Shown here one piece after another: positions 33,265-46,746 of a DNA stretch of 64,000 bases; positions within the stretch are counted from its first letter, which is position 1; the number at the start of each line of letters is the position of its first letter. The notes under the pieces were generated by a model, which was not told where the DNA came from, made no database searches, and saw only the letters and a list, made by a program, of their open reading frames with translations. Both the position numbers and the translations under genes were made by a program. This DNA is from Magicicada septendecula. Its lineage: Eukaryota; Arthropoda; Insecta; Hemiptera; Cicadidae. The stretch covers positions 436,050,958 through 436,114,957 of the forward strand of contig CM068372.1 of the NCBI GenBank assembly GCA_034769895.1, read 5' to 3'.

Positions 33265-35337
33265 TGCAACGATACAGCCATATGCTGTATTGAGCATTGA
33301 TTTAAATAAATATAAAATTTGTAAAATTATTATAAGTTTGGGGTAAATGGACAGGTCTGGGATTGTAAAAATGTTTCATTGTTATACTAGGGGAGAAATT
33401 AACCTGTTCCAACAGGCAAAGAACACCTGCTCGATTGTATGTGTGTTACGCGTGTATCTTGTGTGTGTTAGTGATGCATGTAGACAGGAATCTCAGCTAC
33501 CCTCCCCAAGTATTTGCTAAAATAATTATTTTAATTTACTGTGTGAAAACTAATTAGTCTATAAACAAACAAAGATACCAAAGTGTGTGTAAATTTTATA
33601 GTTATCCACAGTAAAAACATGACGTTAATAGGACACTACGCGAAGTCAGTGTGAAATAAATGTGCCAAAAATACGCAAATTACACAGTGATTACACAAAT
33701 AACCCTCAAATTAATACAGTGAGTCCTTAATCAAATTAGCTATGATTTGTGCTATCTCGATTCCGTACAAAACATTGCCATCTGCTAAAAATTGCAAATA
33801 TATGAAAAGGTTCGAGAGCGGGGGCTAGCATGTGATCTGCAGGTCTCGACAGGATAATTTCGGAACCAACAGGTGCGGAATCTCGAGAGGGTATAAATTA
33901 AGGGTTCGACTGGAAGCCCTTCTCTCCATTTTAAGACATAGTTGCAGTCGGACACGCTGTCCGTCGGCAGAACAGTTTTATTTTATTAGAAGTCTCATCT
34001 ATGAACGAATAAAGACGTTCAGTAATTATGTTTACAATATTTCGGAAAACGTAAAGTACCGGGACCGTTTAAGTCAGCAGAGTATCTACGGAGAAGCTAC
34101 AAAGAGCGACGCGATATCCTGGACGTTAGGAGATGCTCTTTAGATGCCCAACAGAGAATGAGAGCCACCTCGCATCAGATAGTAATTCTCTGGGACGGAC
34201 CACACACTACTGGAGAACGACGTTGGACTCTGGACATATCCAGGACCACGCCAAGCCAGGAGTAACGGAAACCCAACTCTGGACAACGCTGGACCCCGTC
34301 AATAAGTCGTAAGGTCATCAAAACTCGAGGTGACATGCATAATGCATTTATAAATGATTTTTTTAAAGAGCTCATAAAGACTATATGAAGAGACAATGAA
34401 TTAAAACAAAAAAGTTTATAATTAGAAATAATGTAATAGAGTCTTAGATAAATGTTTTAGTCGTAAGAATGAGCGATCGCATATAGAGAAATATAATAAA
34501 AAAAAGAGTTTCAATTTGCGATAGTATATTTTTGTTTATCAAAGTAAATAATTTAAATGATTTGATATTTGCATTTTGTAGAAAAGAATAATTTAAATTT
34601 TGAATATGAAACAAATGCCAGTCTAAGAGTAATTAATATAATTTTAAATTTATTTTTTTAAACATTGGTATAGACTGAGCAAGCTGAGGTCAGATCTGAG
34701 TAAATGAATTCAATTAAAATTACATTTAAATTTTATTTTGTTTTAGTAAATCAAATTGAATAAATGTCTAGATTAAGATTATTAACATGTCTAGATGTAA
34801 GAGTGTTTTAAATGTGTGTAACACCGTATAGCTTAGAGATAAACACTTAATAATGAGTGATATCTTGATCGGAGATTATTAACAACGTTTTATTATTTAT
34901 AATGCTTAATAAAACAATAAACATGAATTTTTAAATACTCATAAATCTACTACTCTTATTATAGTTACACCTGGTATTGTTATAATTATTTACAACCTGC
35001 ATATACAAAAGGAGTCGTGGTATAATTTTGTCGTCCCAAAGAACGTGGGGCCACATAAATTACAGATATCAAATTTATGTTATGTATCGTTGTATAAACT
35101 TTGGTGCTCCAAAATCGTGGGTCTCCACAAATTTAAATTACATTATATAATTTGTGTTGTTATAGAATTTTGTTGCCTGTTAACTTGGGGCTCGACACGC
35201 CTACATTTAATAATTAATGTATGCTCTATGATTACCAGTGTCTGATAATTTATATATTATAATTAATATGATATTTTAATTATTTTTGTATGTTAGTTAT
35301 TTTTAAATTGTTATGTGTACTGTATTGTAATAACACA
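33265..35337 (+). repeat. X element LTR1 (left end of tandem array)
   Basis: About 2.07 kb, starts TGCAACGATACAGCC, end placed at ...TAATAACACA. Nearly identical to LTR2, LTR3 and LTR4, but lacks about 31 bp near 33595 that the others have. The 3' end is inferred from the PBS-like AGCGCCCACC just downstream, because every LTR copy here is followed by the same internal sequence. Confidence 0.82.
33892..33898 (+). promoter_or_regulatory. Candidate TATA box in X LTR1
   Basis: GGGTATAAATTAAGGG, conserved in LTR2 (38172) and LTR3 (47398). The only TATA-like site in a GC-richer part of the LTR, so transcription probably starts 25-35 bases downstream. Confidence 0.5.
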
Positions 35338-35485
35338 ACTAGCGCCCACCTCAACAAACTGGTGTAATTGTAACATGAGTAGAAAAAAATAAATAAATAA
35401 AAATAATTAAACAATAAATAAATAAAAGCTCGCATACGGTTCACCAATAATAAATTATAAGTAAACATTTTAATAATAATTCACC

Positions 35486-35677
35486 ATGGCAACACCAGGA
35501 AGTATTAGTATGGAAGGATTCCAAACCATGATGTGTGCCTTTATGGACGAATTAAGTACAAACCAAAAAGAGGAAAATAGAAAGAAAATAGAAGAATTAA
35601 AAGAATTTAGTACAAAGCAAATGCAAAAGAGTAGAGAAGAATTTAAAGCCGAATTCAAAGAATTAAAAGAGGGCTAA
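35486..35677 (+). pseudogene. X gag-like fragment, coiled coil, frameshifted
   Basis: ATG start. 63 residues beginning MATPGSISMEGFQTMMCAFM, then a Glu/Lys-rich coiled coil with repeats like EEFKAEFKELKE. Translation ends at GGC TAA. In a neighbouring frame the coiled coil clearly resumes (EFKAELAKTNEQIQKNREE) for about 50 more residues, so a one-base shift broke it. The length and heptad pattern resemble the N-terminal gag of some gypsy-like elements, but no capsid domain follows. The same break is in the copies at 44725 and 61394. Confidence 0.6.
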
Positions 35678-37106
35678 TAAAGAATTTAAAGCTGAATTAG
35701 CGAAAACTAATGAACAAATACAAAAGAATAGAGAAGAAAGTAGTGCCGAATTTAAAGAGTTTAAAGAGCAACTGACTACAAAACTCGAAGAAATAAATAC
35801 GCGTATAGCGGCAGTAAAAATTACAATTGAAACAAAACAATTGTAATTGAAAATAAGAGAGAACAGACGTTCATAATTACTGACAATAAGTCTAATGCAA
35901 TAATTAACACTAGGGGAGAATGCAAAATAAAAATTAAACAATCATAACGTGTTGGCGAAAATATTCAAAGTTTTGGTTACACACACACACTAGTAGAACA
36001 ATTAAAAAGTAACACAATTAAAACAAATCACACGCAACGAGGGTACGCACACCAATTATCGATTGAACGATAATTATAATGATAAACACAATAATTATAA
36101 TGGTAAACACTACAGAGATTATCATAAACGACGAATGAAAAAACCGTCAACAGCTGTTTATATAGGCCCCATACAAACTAAACTTAAGGAATGCGTTCGA
36201 CAAGAGGGGCGCAGCAGTGAGAATGAGAGAGAAGAATGTAGAAAGAGAGAGAGTGTTTATTTGTGGCTGTCAACTAGAGAAAAATTCTTGCCGTACAAAC
36301 AGGTGAGTTACACGGTCAAAACAAACGTTCACACGGTAAGTACGCTCAATAGCAAGACGGAAATGTTACATGGCGGGTTATGCTACAAAGAAACAATGAA
36401 TTTCCTGTAGATGACGGACAATGCAATTGTTATAATGAGGGGTGTAAAATCAAACTACACACCGAACTCAATACCCGAATGTGAATGAATAATTATTTTT
36501 AAAAGAAAATATGACTGTTAATTATTAGTAGTAGAAAAGGAGTTAAATAATAAGGAATAATATGTGTAGAAAGGTTAGAAATTATATTTAAGAAAATGTT
36601 ATAATTGTAAAGAAAAATGGTAAAGAATGTTATGTTTGTAAGAAATGAAAGGAATGTTATTATCGATGTTGTTATTAATATGAAGAAAGGATTAGAGATG
36701 AGAAATAAATGTTATAATTGTCAGAACGGCTGATCAAGCGAAATCTTCATACCTTAGTGGAAATGCAAGGACACAGAAGAAAGCGATAGTGAAAGTCAAG
36801 GGTAGAGATTACTTAGAGCTCAATTACTACGATTAACATCGAGTGAGTTAAGCACACAAAAGTCTGGATATAGACGTGTTTCTAAGGCAGTCATCTGTAG
36901 CCGATAATGCGACTCACTATGAAGCTCAAAAGAGTATTCTGTTATGGAAGTGTATTTTACAACACAGGGTAAGAATGAAGAAAATTATGTACGATCAGAA
37001 AGGAAATGTAAGAATGAGATTGGAATAATAGGCTAAGAAAAGAGTTAAGCAACAAAAGTAAGGAAATGTAAAATTACAGAGTGAAAGATGGCATAAATAC
37101 GTAGAA

Positions 37107-37370
37107 ATGCAGAGCATCCAGAAAGGAAATAAGGGAAAGCTAATTGCAGTGGATTTTTTGGGACCACTTCCAAGATCAAGTCATGGAGTGAAACACATGC
37201 TTATTTGTATTGATGTATTTTCCAAAGCCGTCCATCTGTATAAAATTATGCGACCCACAACTAAAGTTGTTTTGAAAATACCCTTGCAGAAATACATTCC
37301 TGCATATGGTAAAATGAAGAAGCTCAGCTGTATAATGGGGGGTGAAAATATTGCATACCACCACCGCTGA
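37107..37370 (+). pseudogene. X integrase core fragment
   Basis: From an ATG, 87 residues containing VDFLGPLPRSSHGVKHML and CIDVFSKAVHLY, the first part of a retrovirus-like integrase core with its first catalytic Asp in VDFLGP. It ends after CIMGGENIAYHHR, where the second catalytic Asp (SDxG) should lie, so the catalytic triad is incomplete. No RT or RNase H is found anywhere in X. It is conserved in all three copies because they are recent duplicates, not because it is functional. Confidence 0.75.
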
Positions 37371-38171
37371 GCGTTATACTGACCTACTCATTATTGTGTC
37401 GTTTAACTGATGTAAACTAAAGTCAAGCTAATATAATATTATTTTTATTTGTCTAGAACAAATAGACAAAAATTTAATAAATAAATATTTATTAAATTTT
37501 TTTTTCAAGCAGAGGAATAATGCAACGATACAGCCATATGCTGTATTGAGCATTGATTTAAATAAATATAAAATTTGTAAAATTATTATAAGTTTGGGGT
37601 AAATGGACAGGTCTGGGATTGTAAAAATGTTTCATTGTTATACTAGGGGAGAAATTAGCCTGTTCCAACAGGCAAAGAACACCTGCTCAATTGTATGTGT
37701 GTTACGCGTGTATCTTGTGTGTGTTAGTGATGCATGTACAGACAGGAATCTCAGCTACCCTCCCCAAGTATTTGCTAAAATATTTATTTTAATTTACTGT
37801 GTGAAAACTAATTAGTGTATAAACAAACAAAAGGCACCAAAGTGTGTGTAAATTATAAAATTTAAACTATAAACATAAAATAACTATAAAGTTATCCACA
37901 GTAAGAAAATGACGTTACTAGGACACACTACGCGAAGTCAATGCGAAATAAATGTGCCAAAAATACGCAAATTACGCTAAGACGCTCAAATTTATACAGT
38001 GAGTGCTTAATCAAATTAGCTATGATTTGTGCTATCTCGATTCCGTACAAAACATTGCCATCTGGTAAAAATTGCAAATATATGAAAAGGTTCGAGAGTG
38101 GGGGCTAGCATGTGATCTGCAGGTCTCGACAGGATAATTTCGGAACCAACAGGTGCGGAATCTCGAGAGGG

Positions 38172-38178
38172 TATAAAT
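38172..38178 (+). promoter_or_regulatory. Candidate TATA box in X LTR2
   Basis: TATAAAT in the same context as in LTR1. Confidence 0.5.
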
Positions 38179-39552
38179 TAAGGGTTCGACTGGAAGCCCT
38201 TCTCTCCATTTCAAGACACAGTTGCAGTCGGACACGCTGTCCGTCGGCAGAACAGTTTTATTTTATTAGAAGTCTCATCTATGAACGAATAAAGACGTTC
38301 AGTAATTATGATTACAATATTTCGGAAAACGTAAAGTACCGGGACCGTTTAAGTCAGCAGAGTATCTACGGAGAAGCTACAAAGAGCGACGCGATATGCT
38401 GGACGTTAGGAGATGCTCTTTAGATGCCTAACAGAGAATGAGAGCCACCTCGCATCAGATAGTAATTCTCTGGGACGGACCACACACTACTGGAGAACGA
38501 CGTTGGACTCTGGACATATCCAGGACCACGCCAAGCCAGGAGTAACGGAAACCCAACTCTGGACAACGCTGGACCCCGTCAATAAGTCGTAAGGTCATCA
38601 AAACTCGAGGTGACATGCATAATGCATTTATAAATGATTTTTTTAAAGAGCTCATAAAGACTATATGAAGAGACAATGAATTAAAACAAAAAAGTTTATA
38701 ATTAGAAATAATGTAATAGAGTCTTAGATAAATGTTTTAGTCGTAAGAATGAGCGATCGCATATAGAGAAATATAATAAAAAAAAGAGTTTCAATTTGCG
38801 ATAGTATATTTTTGTTTATCAAAGTAAATAATTTAAATGATTTGATATTTGCATTTTGTAGAAAAGAATAATTTAAATATTTGAATATGAAACAAATGCC
38901 AGTCTAAGAGTAATTAATATAATTTTAAATTTATTTTTTTAAACATTGGTATAGACTGAGCAAGCTGAGGTCAGATCTGAGTAAATGAATTCAATTAAAA
39001 TTACATTTAAATTTTATTTTGTTTTAGTAAATCAAATTGAATAAATGTCTAGATTAAGGTTATTAACACGTCTAGATGTAAGAGTGTTTTAAATGTGTGT
39101 AACACCGTATAACTTAAGAGATAAACACTTAATAATGAGTGATATCTTGATCGGAGATTATTAACAACGTTTTATTATTTATAATGCTTAATAAAACAAT
39201 AAACATGAATTTTTAAATACTCATAAATCTACTACTCTTATTATAGTTACACCTGGTATTGTTATAATTATTTACAACCTGCGTATACAAAAGGAGTCGT
39301 TGTATAATTTTGTCGTCCCAAAGAACGTGGGGCCACATAAATTACAGATATCAAATTTATGTTATGTATCGTTGTATAAACTTTGGCGCTCCAAAATCGT
39401 GGGTCTCCACAAATTTAAATTACATTATATAATTTGTGTTGTTATAGAATTTTGTCGCCCGTTAACTTGGGGCTCGACACGCCTACATTTAATAATTAAT
39501 GTATGCTCTATGATTACCAGTGTCTGATAATTTATATGTTATAATTAATATG

Positions 39553-39556
39553 ATAT
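39553..39556. repeat. Target-site duplication of Z, left
   Basis: ATAT, repeated at 44510-44513. The uninterrupted site is at 35271-35274 in LTR1. Confidence 0.75.
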
Positions 39557-41097
39557 TGTGACGATTTAATTCTACTGTAATCTTAAATAAATAAAAATTA
39601 AGTTTGCGAGCGATTAAGTATTTTTAAATCGCACTATTAAACCTAAAGCCCCTGTATTAAATCAGTATGAGAATGAGAAGTGAATAAAAATCAACAGAAG
39701 CACTAATAAAAAAAAGGTCGAATTGTAAAAAGTTGTTATTATCATAATTAACCCTTTGCTAGTCATCATGCGGTGAGCTGTTAATTCCGGACTCAACGTG
39801 TTTATCGAGTCGTCTGTAATTTAGGAAGATATAAAAATCATAATGTTTATAATTAGAAATTTGAAGGCACGAATAGTAGTTAAAATAACTCACTTAAATT
39901 ATATATGTATAATTATTGTATGGTTTTTGGTAATAAGAATGTTAACTTAAATAAAAATAGGAACCATATTGTCGCGGAGTACTTGCCCCTCTCCGTTGTT
40001 GTGCGCCAGTTGAATCGAGAAAAGAGTCGCTATGTTGCCGTCACACCGTACAGACGTAGGAGCGAGAGCTCCACCAAAATGTATTTGTTTTTTTTATTTA
40101 ACTTTAGAATATTAGCTACCACTGATAAACGTGGAGAGCATTGTGTAATGTATGAATAATATAAAGATGTGTTAAGAAGAAAATGTAATAAGTAAAACAA
40201 AAAACTTAACTGGTGGTAAGCAAGATGACGTCTCCCCTCAAGAGGTAAATCCAATTACAACATCACTCCTGAAGATGTGATCTGCATAAACTTCAGAAAT
40301 ACACGAATACGATGCATAAGACGCTGACGAGGACCTCCGTGAATCTACACCTACTTTCACCAAAGAAACTTCAATCACCGCAGTGAACATCCGACCTAAT
40401 TCTTGCCGAAGACACGACCCAGATGATTACGACGACTCCGAGAATTCCCAAGACCGACACCCCAGGACGAGGTTACTACGACCAATTGTGAAGGTGACTC
40501 GATAGCTTGGCTATTGAGAGTTAATCATATTTGATACACAACTCACATTAAAAAGAGACTTTTCAAAGACGATTAATTTTATTTAAAATTAAAATGAGAC
40601 AATCTAAGAGTTTACTGTAAGATTCAATTATCATACGTTGTAAAGCCTTAAATGTAAATGTAATTTATTATCACTTCAAGTAATAATACCGTTCTTAAAA
40701 TGGTAAAAGAAGTCTTGCAAGCGTCTAGATGAACTGAAAATAATTACAAGTCTTTACTATAAATATACCTAAAGTAAACTCGGATCCGAGGTATAAGAAT
40801 ACATAATCAGTTTGATCCCAAAGTTTTATGAAAAGCATTTAAATATTTTAGTTTAATTAATGATGTCATGGGATCTTTTAGTAACTGTTGTTAATAAAGA
40901 GAAGTCGTCTTGTTACACATGAAAATGAGTGCATAAATCAGTACAATACCTTCCCTTGTTTCCTTATAGTTATATTAAGTAATTTGTTCAATTAATTTGA
41001 CTTTAATAATACTTCGTTACAACGTAGGCAGCCCATGTAATTGGCAGATGTCAGTTAAGATGGGTTCCCTGGATTTGTAACGTGGCAATACGTTACA
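39557..41097 (+). repeat. Z 5' LTR
   Basis: 1541 bp, same length as the right copy at 42969-44509. Confidence 0.9.
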
Positions 41098-42968
41098 AAA
41101 TTGCGCCACTCTGCTTAATTTATTAGTAAATTAGATAACTCACGGCATTCAGTTATTGATCTATGCACTCAGGGAATGTAATTGATGTAACCTTAATTTA
41201 AAAAAAAAAAGAATTTGTTTTAAGATACGCAAATGATAGTCAGTATAAATTGAAATATCATTGTATGAAGCTAAATGCAAGTAGGTACATGAATTGTAAT
41301 GCTTGGTCAACTGCTCAGTCTTTAACAGGTTTATATTATGACAATCCAAGACCGGTTGTTTCTTGAATAAGCCTGCATAGTATATGTTAGTGTAAGTCTG
41401 TCGTCACGGTAAAAGTAAAAAAAAAAGAAATAATAATAATGCTCCTGTGTAAAGTAGACCCGGTTAATTACGTGGAAGAAATTTCGTAACTTGAAATTGT
41501 TACCAAAATAAATAATTAATTTAATTGGGGAAAGTACAAGAATTAATAAAGTCAAACTGTTGTAACCGTAATACACATGTAAGTTGAAGGCGTGCGTTGT
41601 TGAATGAGATTCACCCTATGCGTCCGAGCTGGCTTCTCCAGTTTTGACCTGTCAAGGAAGTAATCGGTGGCATTGTGTAGAGAACAATACGTGAGTGTAA
41701 ACCCCGCATTCTCACGGACACACTTACCCTACCTTGTTTACTAAATAAAGAGGGTGGCCTACATTCCAGCAAACAGCTGATCGGCTATTTAACTTTGAAA
41801 TATGTGTGTGTGGAATTTCTGTCTCTCCCTTAGAAGAGAAATTGTTCTTTTCTGATTTATGCAAATGATTTACCCAAGAATTTATCTTGTCTATGTAATT
41901 AGTGTATAGTATAGTAGATCAAGTATTTTTGCCGTGACGACAATTAAATAATATAGTGACTTAAAATTTTTCAAATAAATAAATGACCAAGTAAACCCCC
42001 ATTGTTAGATAAAGTGTGCTAAATAAATATAGTAGTTCTAGGTAAGTTTCTTAAATCTCCCCTAAGTAAATAAAAAAAAAAGAAAAGGTAAGCTTCTTCG
42101 AAAGAAAACCAAAAGAAAATAAGTGAATAATAATAATTGCTTTAAATAATAAGGCTGAATAAATCTTGATTTAAACTAAATGGTGTGAAGTGTAGCAGTA
42201 AGTAAGAGAAAGGAAAATCATAATAAAAGTATAGTTGCATATTGTAAACACCCCGGTCGTGGCCAGTTCGAGGAAATAAAGCGTGCTGAGAATTGTAGTA
42301 AGCAGCCACCCTCCCTATTGTTCTGAACTGGTACCGAAGTATACCACCCCTGTGTATTACATTGCTTTGTGTAAAGTGTCTCCCCTTCTGCATAGTTTGT
42401 TTAAGAATTGTTAAAGAGATAATAAGAATTATCTTCGTGAGATTCCGCTTCTCTCTGTAGCATAAGATGTTAGGATTAGCAATGATCTAAAGTGGAGTAT
42501 GGGATCCTCTTTAGATTATATAAGAGATAAGTTTATGATATATAATTAATAAATAATTATATACATGTAACGTAACAGGTCACAATGGCGCCGACTGAAA
42601 AGGGTAATGATGGGGCAGAAAGGTACCAAAAGATCATTAATGAGTGCTGAAAGCTAACTGGTGTAGTTAGAGTAAGCCGATGCCAGTCGGGCCACGATAT
42701 TGTGAGTTACGGGTAAGTAGGGAAATTAGTATTAAGACTTAAAATATAAGTTAGCATTGTAAGTAACGAGAAAAAGGGAATTTCACGAAGGAGAACATTT
42801 AAATGAACAAGATCATTTAAAGAGAGATAGAGAAAACAAACCGTGTACTAATAATAAATAATAGTAATAATAAATAACTTCACACACTGACTCCAAACAT
42901 ACTACAAGTCCCCAATTGTGCGTTAGACTCACAAAACACCCCTAACGTGAAACTTAAGCGGCGGAGTA
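41098..42968 (+). other. Z interior, non-coding
   Basis: No gag, pol or other protein motif in any frame. It contains a second TGGCGCC word at about 42584 and a purine tract at its end. Confidence 0.7.
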
Positions 42969-44509
42969 TGTGACGATTTAATTCTACTGTAATCTTAAAT
43001 AAATAAAAATTAAGTTTGCGAGCGATTAAGTATTTTTAAATCGCACTATTAAACCTAAAGCCCCTGTATTAAATCAGTATGAGAATGAGAAGTGAATAAA
43101 AATCAACAGAAGCACTAATAAAAAAAAGGTCGAATTGTAAAAAGTTATTATTATCATAACTAACCCTTTGCTAGTCATCATGCGGTGAGCTGTTAATTCC
43201 GGACTCAACGTGTTTATCGAGTCGTCTGTAATTTAGGAAGATATAAAAATCATAATGTTTATAATTAGAAATTTGAAGGCACGAATAGTAGTTAAAATAA
43301 CTCACTTAAATTATATATGTATAATTAATATATGGTTTTTGGTAATAAGAATGTTAACTTAAATAAAAATAGGAACTATATTGTCGGGGAGTACTTGCCC
43401 CTCTCCGTTGTTGTGTGCCAGTTGAATCGAGAAAAGAGTCGCTATGTTGCCGTCACACCGTACAGACGTAGGAGCGAGAGCTCCACCAAAATGTATTTGT
43501 TTTTTTTATTTAACTTTAGAATATTAGCTACCACTGCTAAACGTGGAGAGCATTGTGTAATGTATGAATAATATAAAGATGTGTTAAGAAGAAAATGTAA
43601 TAAGTAAAACAAAAAACTTAACTGGTGGTAAGCAAGATGACGTCTCCCCTCAAGAGGTAAATCCAATTACAACATCACTCCTGAAGATGTGATCTGCATA
43701 AACTTCATAAATACACGAATACGATGCATAAGACGCTGACGAGGACCTCCGTGAATCTACACCTACTTTCACCAAAGAAACTTCAATCTCCGCAGTGAAC
43801 ATCCGACCTAATTCTTGCCGAAGACACGACCCAGATGATTACGACGACTCCGAGAATTCCCAAGACCGACACCCCAGGACGAGGTTACTACGACCAATTG
43901 TGAAGGTGACTCGATAGCTTGGCTATTGAGAGTTAATCATATTTGATACACAACTCACATTAAAAAGAGACTTTTCAAAGACGATTAATTTTATTTAAAA
44001 TTAAAATGAGACAATCTAAGAGTTTACTGTAAGATTCAATTATCATACGTTGTAAAGCCTTAAATGTAAATGTAATTTATTATCACTTCAAGTAATAATA
44101 CCATTCTTAAAATGGTAAAAGAAGTCTTGCAAGCGTCTAGATGAACTCAAAATAATTACAAGCCTTTACTATAAATATACCTACAGTAAACTCGGATCCG
44201 AGGTATAAGAATACATAATCAGTTTGATCCCAAAGTTTTATGAAAAGCATTTAAATATTTTAGTTTAATTAATGATGTCATGGGATCTTTTAGTAACTGT
44301 TGTTAATAAAGAGAAGTCGTCTTGTTACACATGAAAATGAGTGCATAAATCAGTACAATACCTTCCCTTGTTTCCTTATAGTTATATTCAGTAATTTGTT
44401 CAATCAATTTGACTTTAATAATACTTCGTTACAACGTAGGCAGCCCATGTAATTGGCAGATGTCAGTTAAGATGGCTTCCCTGGATTTGTAACGTGGCAA
44501 TACGTTACA
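42969..44509 (+). repeat. Z 3' LTR
   Basis: 1541 bp, ends GTTACA before the ATAT duplication. Confidence 0.9.
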
Positions 44510-44513
44510 ATAT

Positions 44514-44576
44514 TTTAATTATTTTTGTATGTTAGTTATTTTTAAATTGTTGTGTGTATTGTATTGTAATAACACA
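44514..44576 (+). repeat. X LTR2, right part
   Basis: Resumes LTR2 after Z and its ATAT duplication (44510-44513); ends at ...TAATAACACA before the PBS-like AGCGCCCACC. Confidence 0.75.
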
Positions 44577-46746
44577 ACCAGCGCCCACCTCAACAAACAG
44601 GTGTAATTGTAACATGAGTAGAAAAAAATAAATAAATAAAAATAATTAAACAATAAATAAATAAAAGCTCGCATACGGTTCACCAATAATAATTTATAAG
44701 TAAATATTTTAATAATAATTCACCATGGCAGCACCAGGAAGTATTGGTATGGAAGGATTCCAAACCATGATGTGTGCCTTTATGGACGAATTAAGTACAA
44801 ACCAAAAAGAGGAAAATAGAAGAATTAAAAGAATTTAGTACAAAGCAAATGCAAAAGAGTAGAGAAGAATTTAAAGCCGAATTCAAAGAATTAAAAGAGG
44901 GCTAATAAAGAATTTAAAGCTGAATTAGCGAAAACTAATGAACAAATACAAAAGAATAGAGAAGAAAGTAGTGCCGAATTTAAAGAGTTTAAAGAGCAAC
45001 TGACTACAAAACTCGAAGAAATAAATACGCGTATAGCAGCAGTAAAAATTACAATTGAAACAAAACAATTGTAATTGAAAATAAGAGAGAACAGACGTTC
45101 ATAATTACTGACAATAAGTCTAATGCAATAATTAACACTAGGGGAGAATGCAAAATAAAAATTAAACAATCATAACGTGTTGGTGAAAATATTCAAAGTT
45201 TTGGTTACACACACACACACTAGTAGAACAATTAAAAAAGTAACACAATTAAAACAAATCACACACAACGAGGGTACGCACACAATTATCGATTGAACGA
45301 TAATTATAATGATAATCACAATAATTATAATGGTAAACACTACAGAGATTATCATAAACGACGAATGAAAAAACCGTCAACAGCTGTTTATATAGGCCCC
45401 ATACAAACTAAACTTAAGGAATGCGTTCGACAAGAGGGGCGCAGCAGTGAGAATGAGAGAGAAGAATGTAGAAAGAGAGAGAGTGGTTATTTGTGGCTGT
45501 CAACTAGAGAAAAATTCTTGCCGTACAAACAGGTGAGTTACACGGTCAAAACAAACGTTCACACGGTAAGTACGCTCAATAGCAAGACGGAAATGTTACA
45601 TGGCGGGTTATGCTACAAAGAAACAATGAATTTCCTGTAGATGACGGACAATGCAATTGTTATAATGAGGGGTGTAAAATCAAACTACACACCGAACTCA
45701 ATACCCGAATGTGAATGAATAATTATTTTTAAAAGAAAATATGACTGTTAACTATTAGTAGTAGGAAAGGAGTTAAATAATAAGGAATAATATGTGTAGA
45801 AAGTTAGAAATTATATTTAAGAAAATGTTATAATTGTAAAGAAAAATGGTAAAGAATGTTATGTTTGTAAGAAATGAAAGGAATAATATCGATGTTGTTA
45901 TTAATATGAAGAAAGGATTAGAGATGAGAAATATATGTTATAATTGTCAGAACGGCTGATCAAGCGAAATCTTCATACCTTAGTGGAAATGCAAGGACAC
46001 AGAAGAAAGCGATAGTGAAAGTCAAGGGTAGAGATTACTTAGAGCTCAATTACTACGATTAACATCGAGTGAGTTAAGCACACAAAAGTCTGGATATAGA
46101 CGTGTTTCTAAGGCAGTCATCTGTAGCCGATAATGCGACTCACTATGAAGCTCAAAAGAGTATTCTGTTATGGAAGTGTATTTTACAACACAGGGTAAGA
46201 ATGAAGAAAATTATGTACGATCAGAAAGGAAATGTAAGAATGAGATTGGAATAATAGGCTAAGAAAAGAGTTAAGCAACAAAAGTAAGGAAATGTAAAAT
46301 TACAGAGTGAAAGATGGCATAAATACGTAGAAATGCAGAGCATCCAGAAAGGAAATAAGGGAAAGCTAATTGCAGTGGATTTTTTGGGACCACTTCCAAG
46401 ATCAAGTCATGGAGTGAAACACATGCTTATTTGTATTGATGTATTTTCCGAAGCCGTCCATCTGTATCCAATTATGCGACCCACAACTAAAGTTGTTTTG
46501 AAAATACTCTTGCAGAAATACATTCCTGCATATGGTAAAATGAAGAAGCTCAGCTGTATAATGGGGGGTGAAAATATTGCATACCACCACCGCTGAGCGT
46601 TATACTGACCTACTCATTATTGTGTCGTTTAACTGATGTAAACTAAAGTCAAGCTAATATAATACTATTTTTATTTGTCTAGAACAAATAGACAAAAATT
46701 TAATAAATAAATATTTATTAAATTTTTTTTTCAAGCAGAGGAATAA
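44577..46746 (+). mobile_element. X element internal region 2
   Basis: Nearly identical to internal region 1. The gag-like start (ATG 44725) has an extra deletion of about 11 bp that shortens it further. The integrase fragment at 46333-46596 is complete in the same sense as copy 1, and the no-ATG frame is at 45293-45640. Confidence 0.8.
46333..46596 (+). pseudogene. X integrase core fragment, copy 2
   Basis: Same 87-residue scrap as at 37107, with three or four substitutions (for example FSEAVHLYPI). It lacks the second catalytic Asp and Glu. Confidence 0.72.

Larger units (their letters stand above)
35338..37520 (+). mobile_element. X element internal region 1
   Basis: About 2.18 kb between LTR1 and LTR2. 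It holds a gag-like start (35486-35677), a second remnant frame (36063-36410) without ATG, and an integrase scrap (37107-37370). It ends in a purine tract AAGCAGAGGAATAA just before LTR2. A PBS-like AGCGCCCACCTC lies at its start. Confidence 0.8.
37521..39556 (+). repeat. X element LTR2, left part (interrupted by Z)
   Basis: Starts TGCAACGATACAG after the purine tract. Continues at 44514-44576 on the other side of Z. Combined length about 2.10 kb. Confidence 0.85.
39557..44509 (+). mobile_element. Z: non-coding LTR retrotransposon with long LTRs (LARD-like)
   Basis: 4953 bp inserted in X LTR2. Two 1541-bp LTRs, TGTGACG...GTTACA, flank a 1871-bp interior with no open frame of note. By eye the LTRs differ at roughly 15-20 positions, about 1 percent. 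A PBS-like TTGCGCCACTC follows the left LTR and a purine-rich GCGGCGGAGTA precedes the right one, giving plus orientation. The 4-bp duplication fits gypsy-like integrases. Confidence 0.88.

Noticed and set aside
33832-34143. 103-codon frame conserved in X LTR1, LTR2 and LTR3
   Set aside because: It has no ATG (starts at GTG), spans the TATA region and is conserved only because the LTRs are recent duplicates.
34175-34396. 73-codon antisense frame conserved in X LTRs
   Set aside because: Same reason: identical LTR copies, no known motif, antisense to the element.
36063-36410. 115-codon frame in X internal regions as a gene
   Set aside because: It begins at TTG and matches nothing I know. Preservation is explained by recent copying. 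Kept only as a remark within the internal regions.
42560-42620. TGGCGCC word in the Z interior as the real primer-binding site
   Set aside because: It is about 1.5 kb from the LTR end. The site next to the LTR (TTGCGCCACTC) is better placed, although imperfect.
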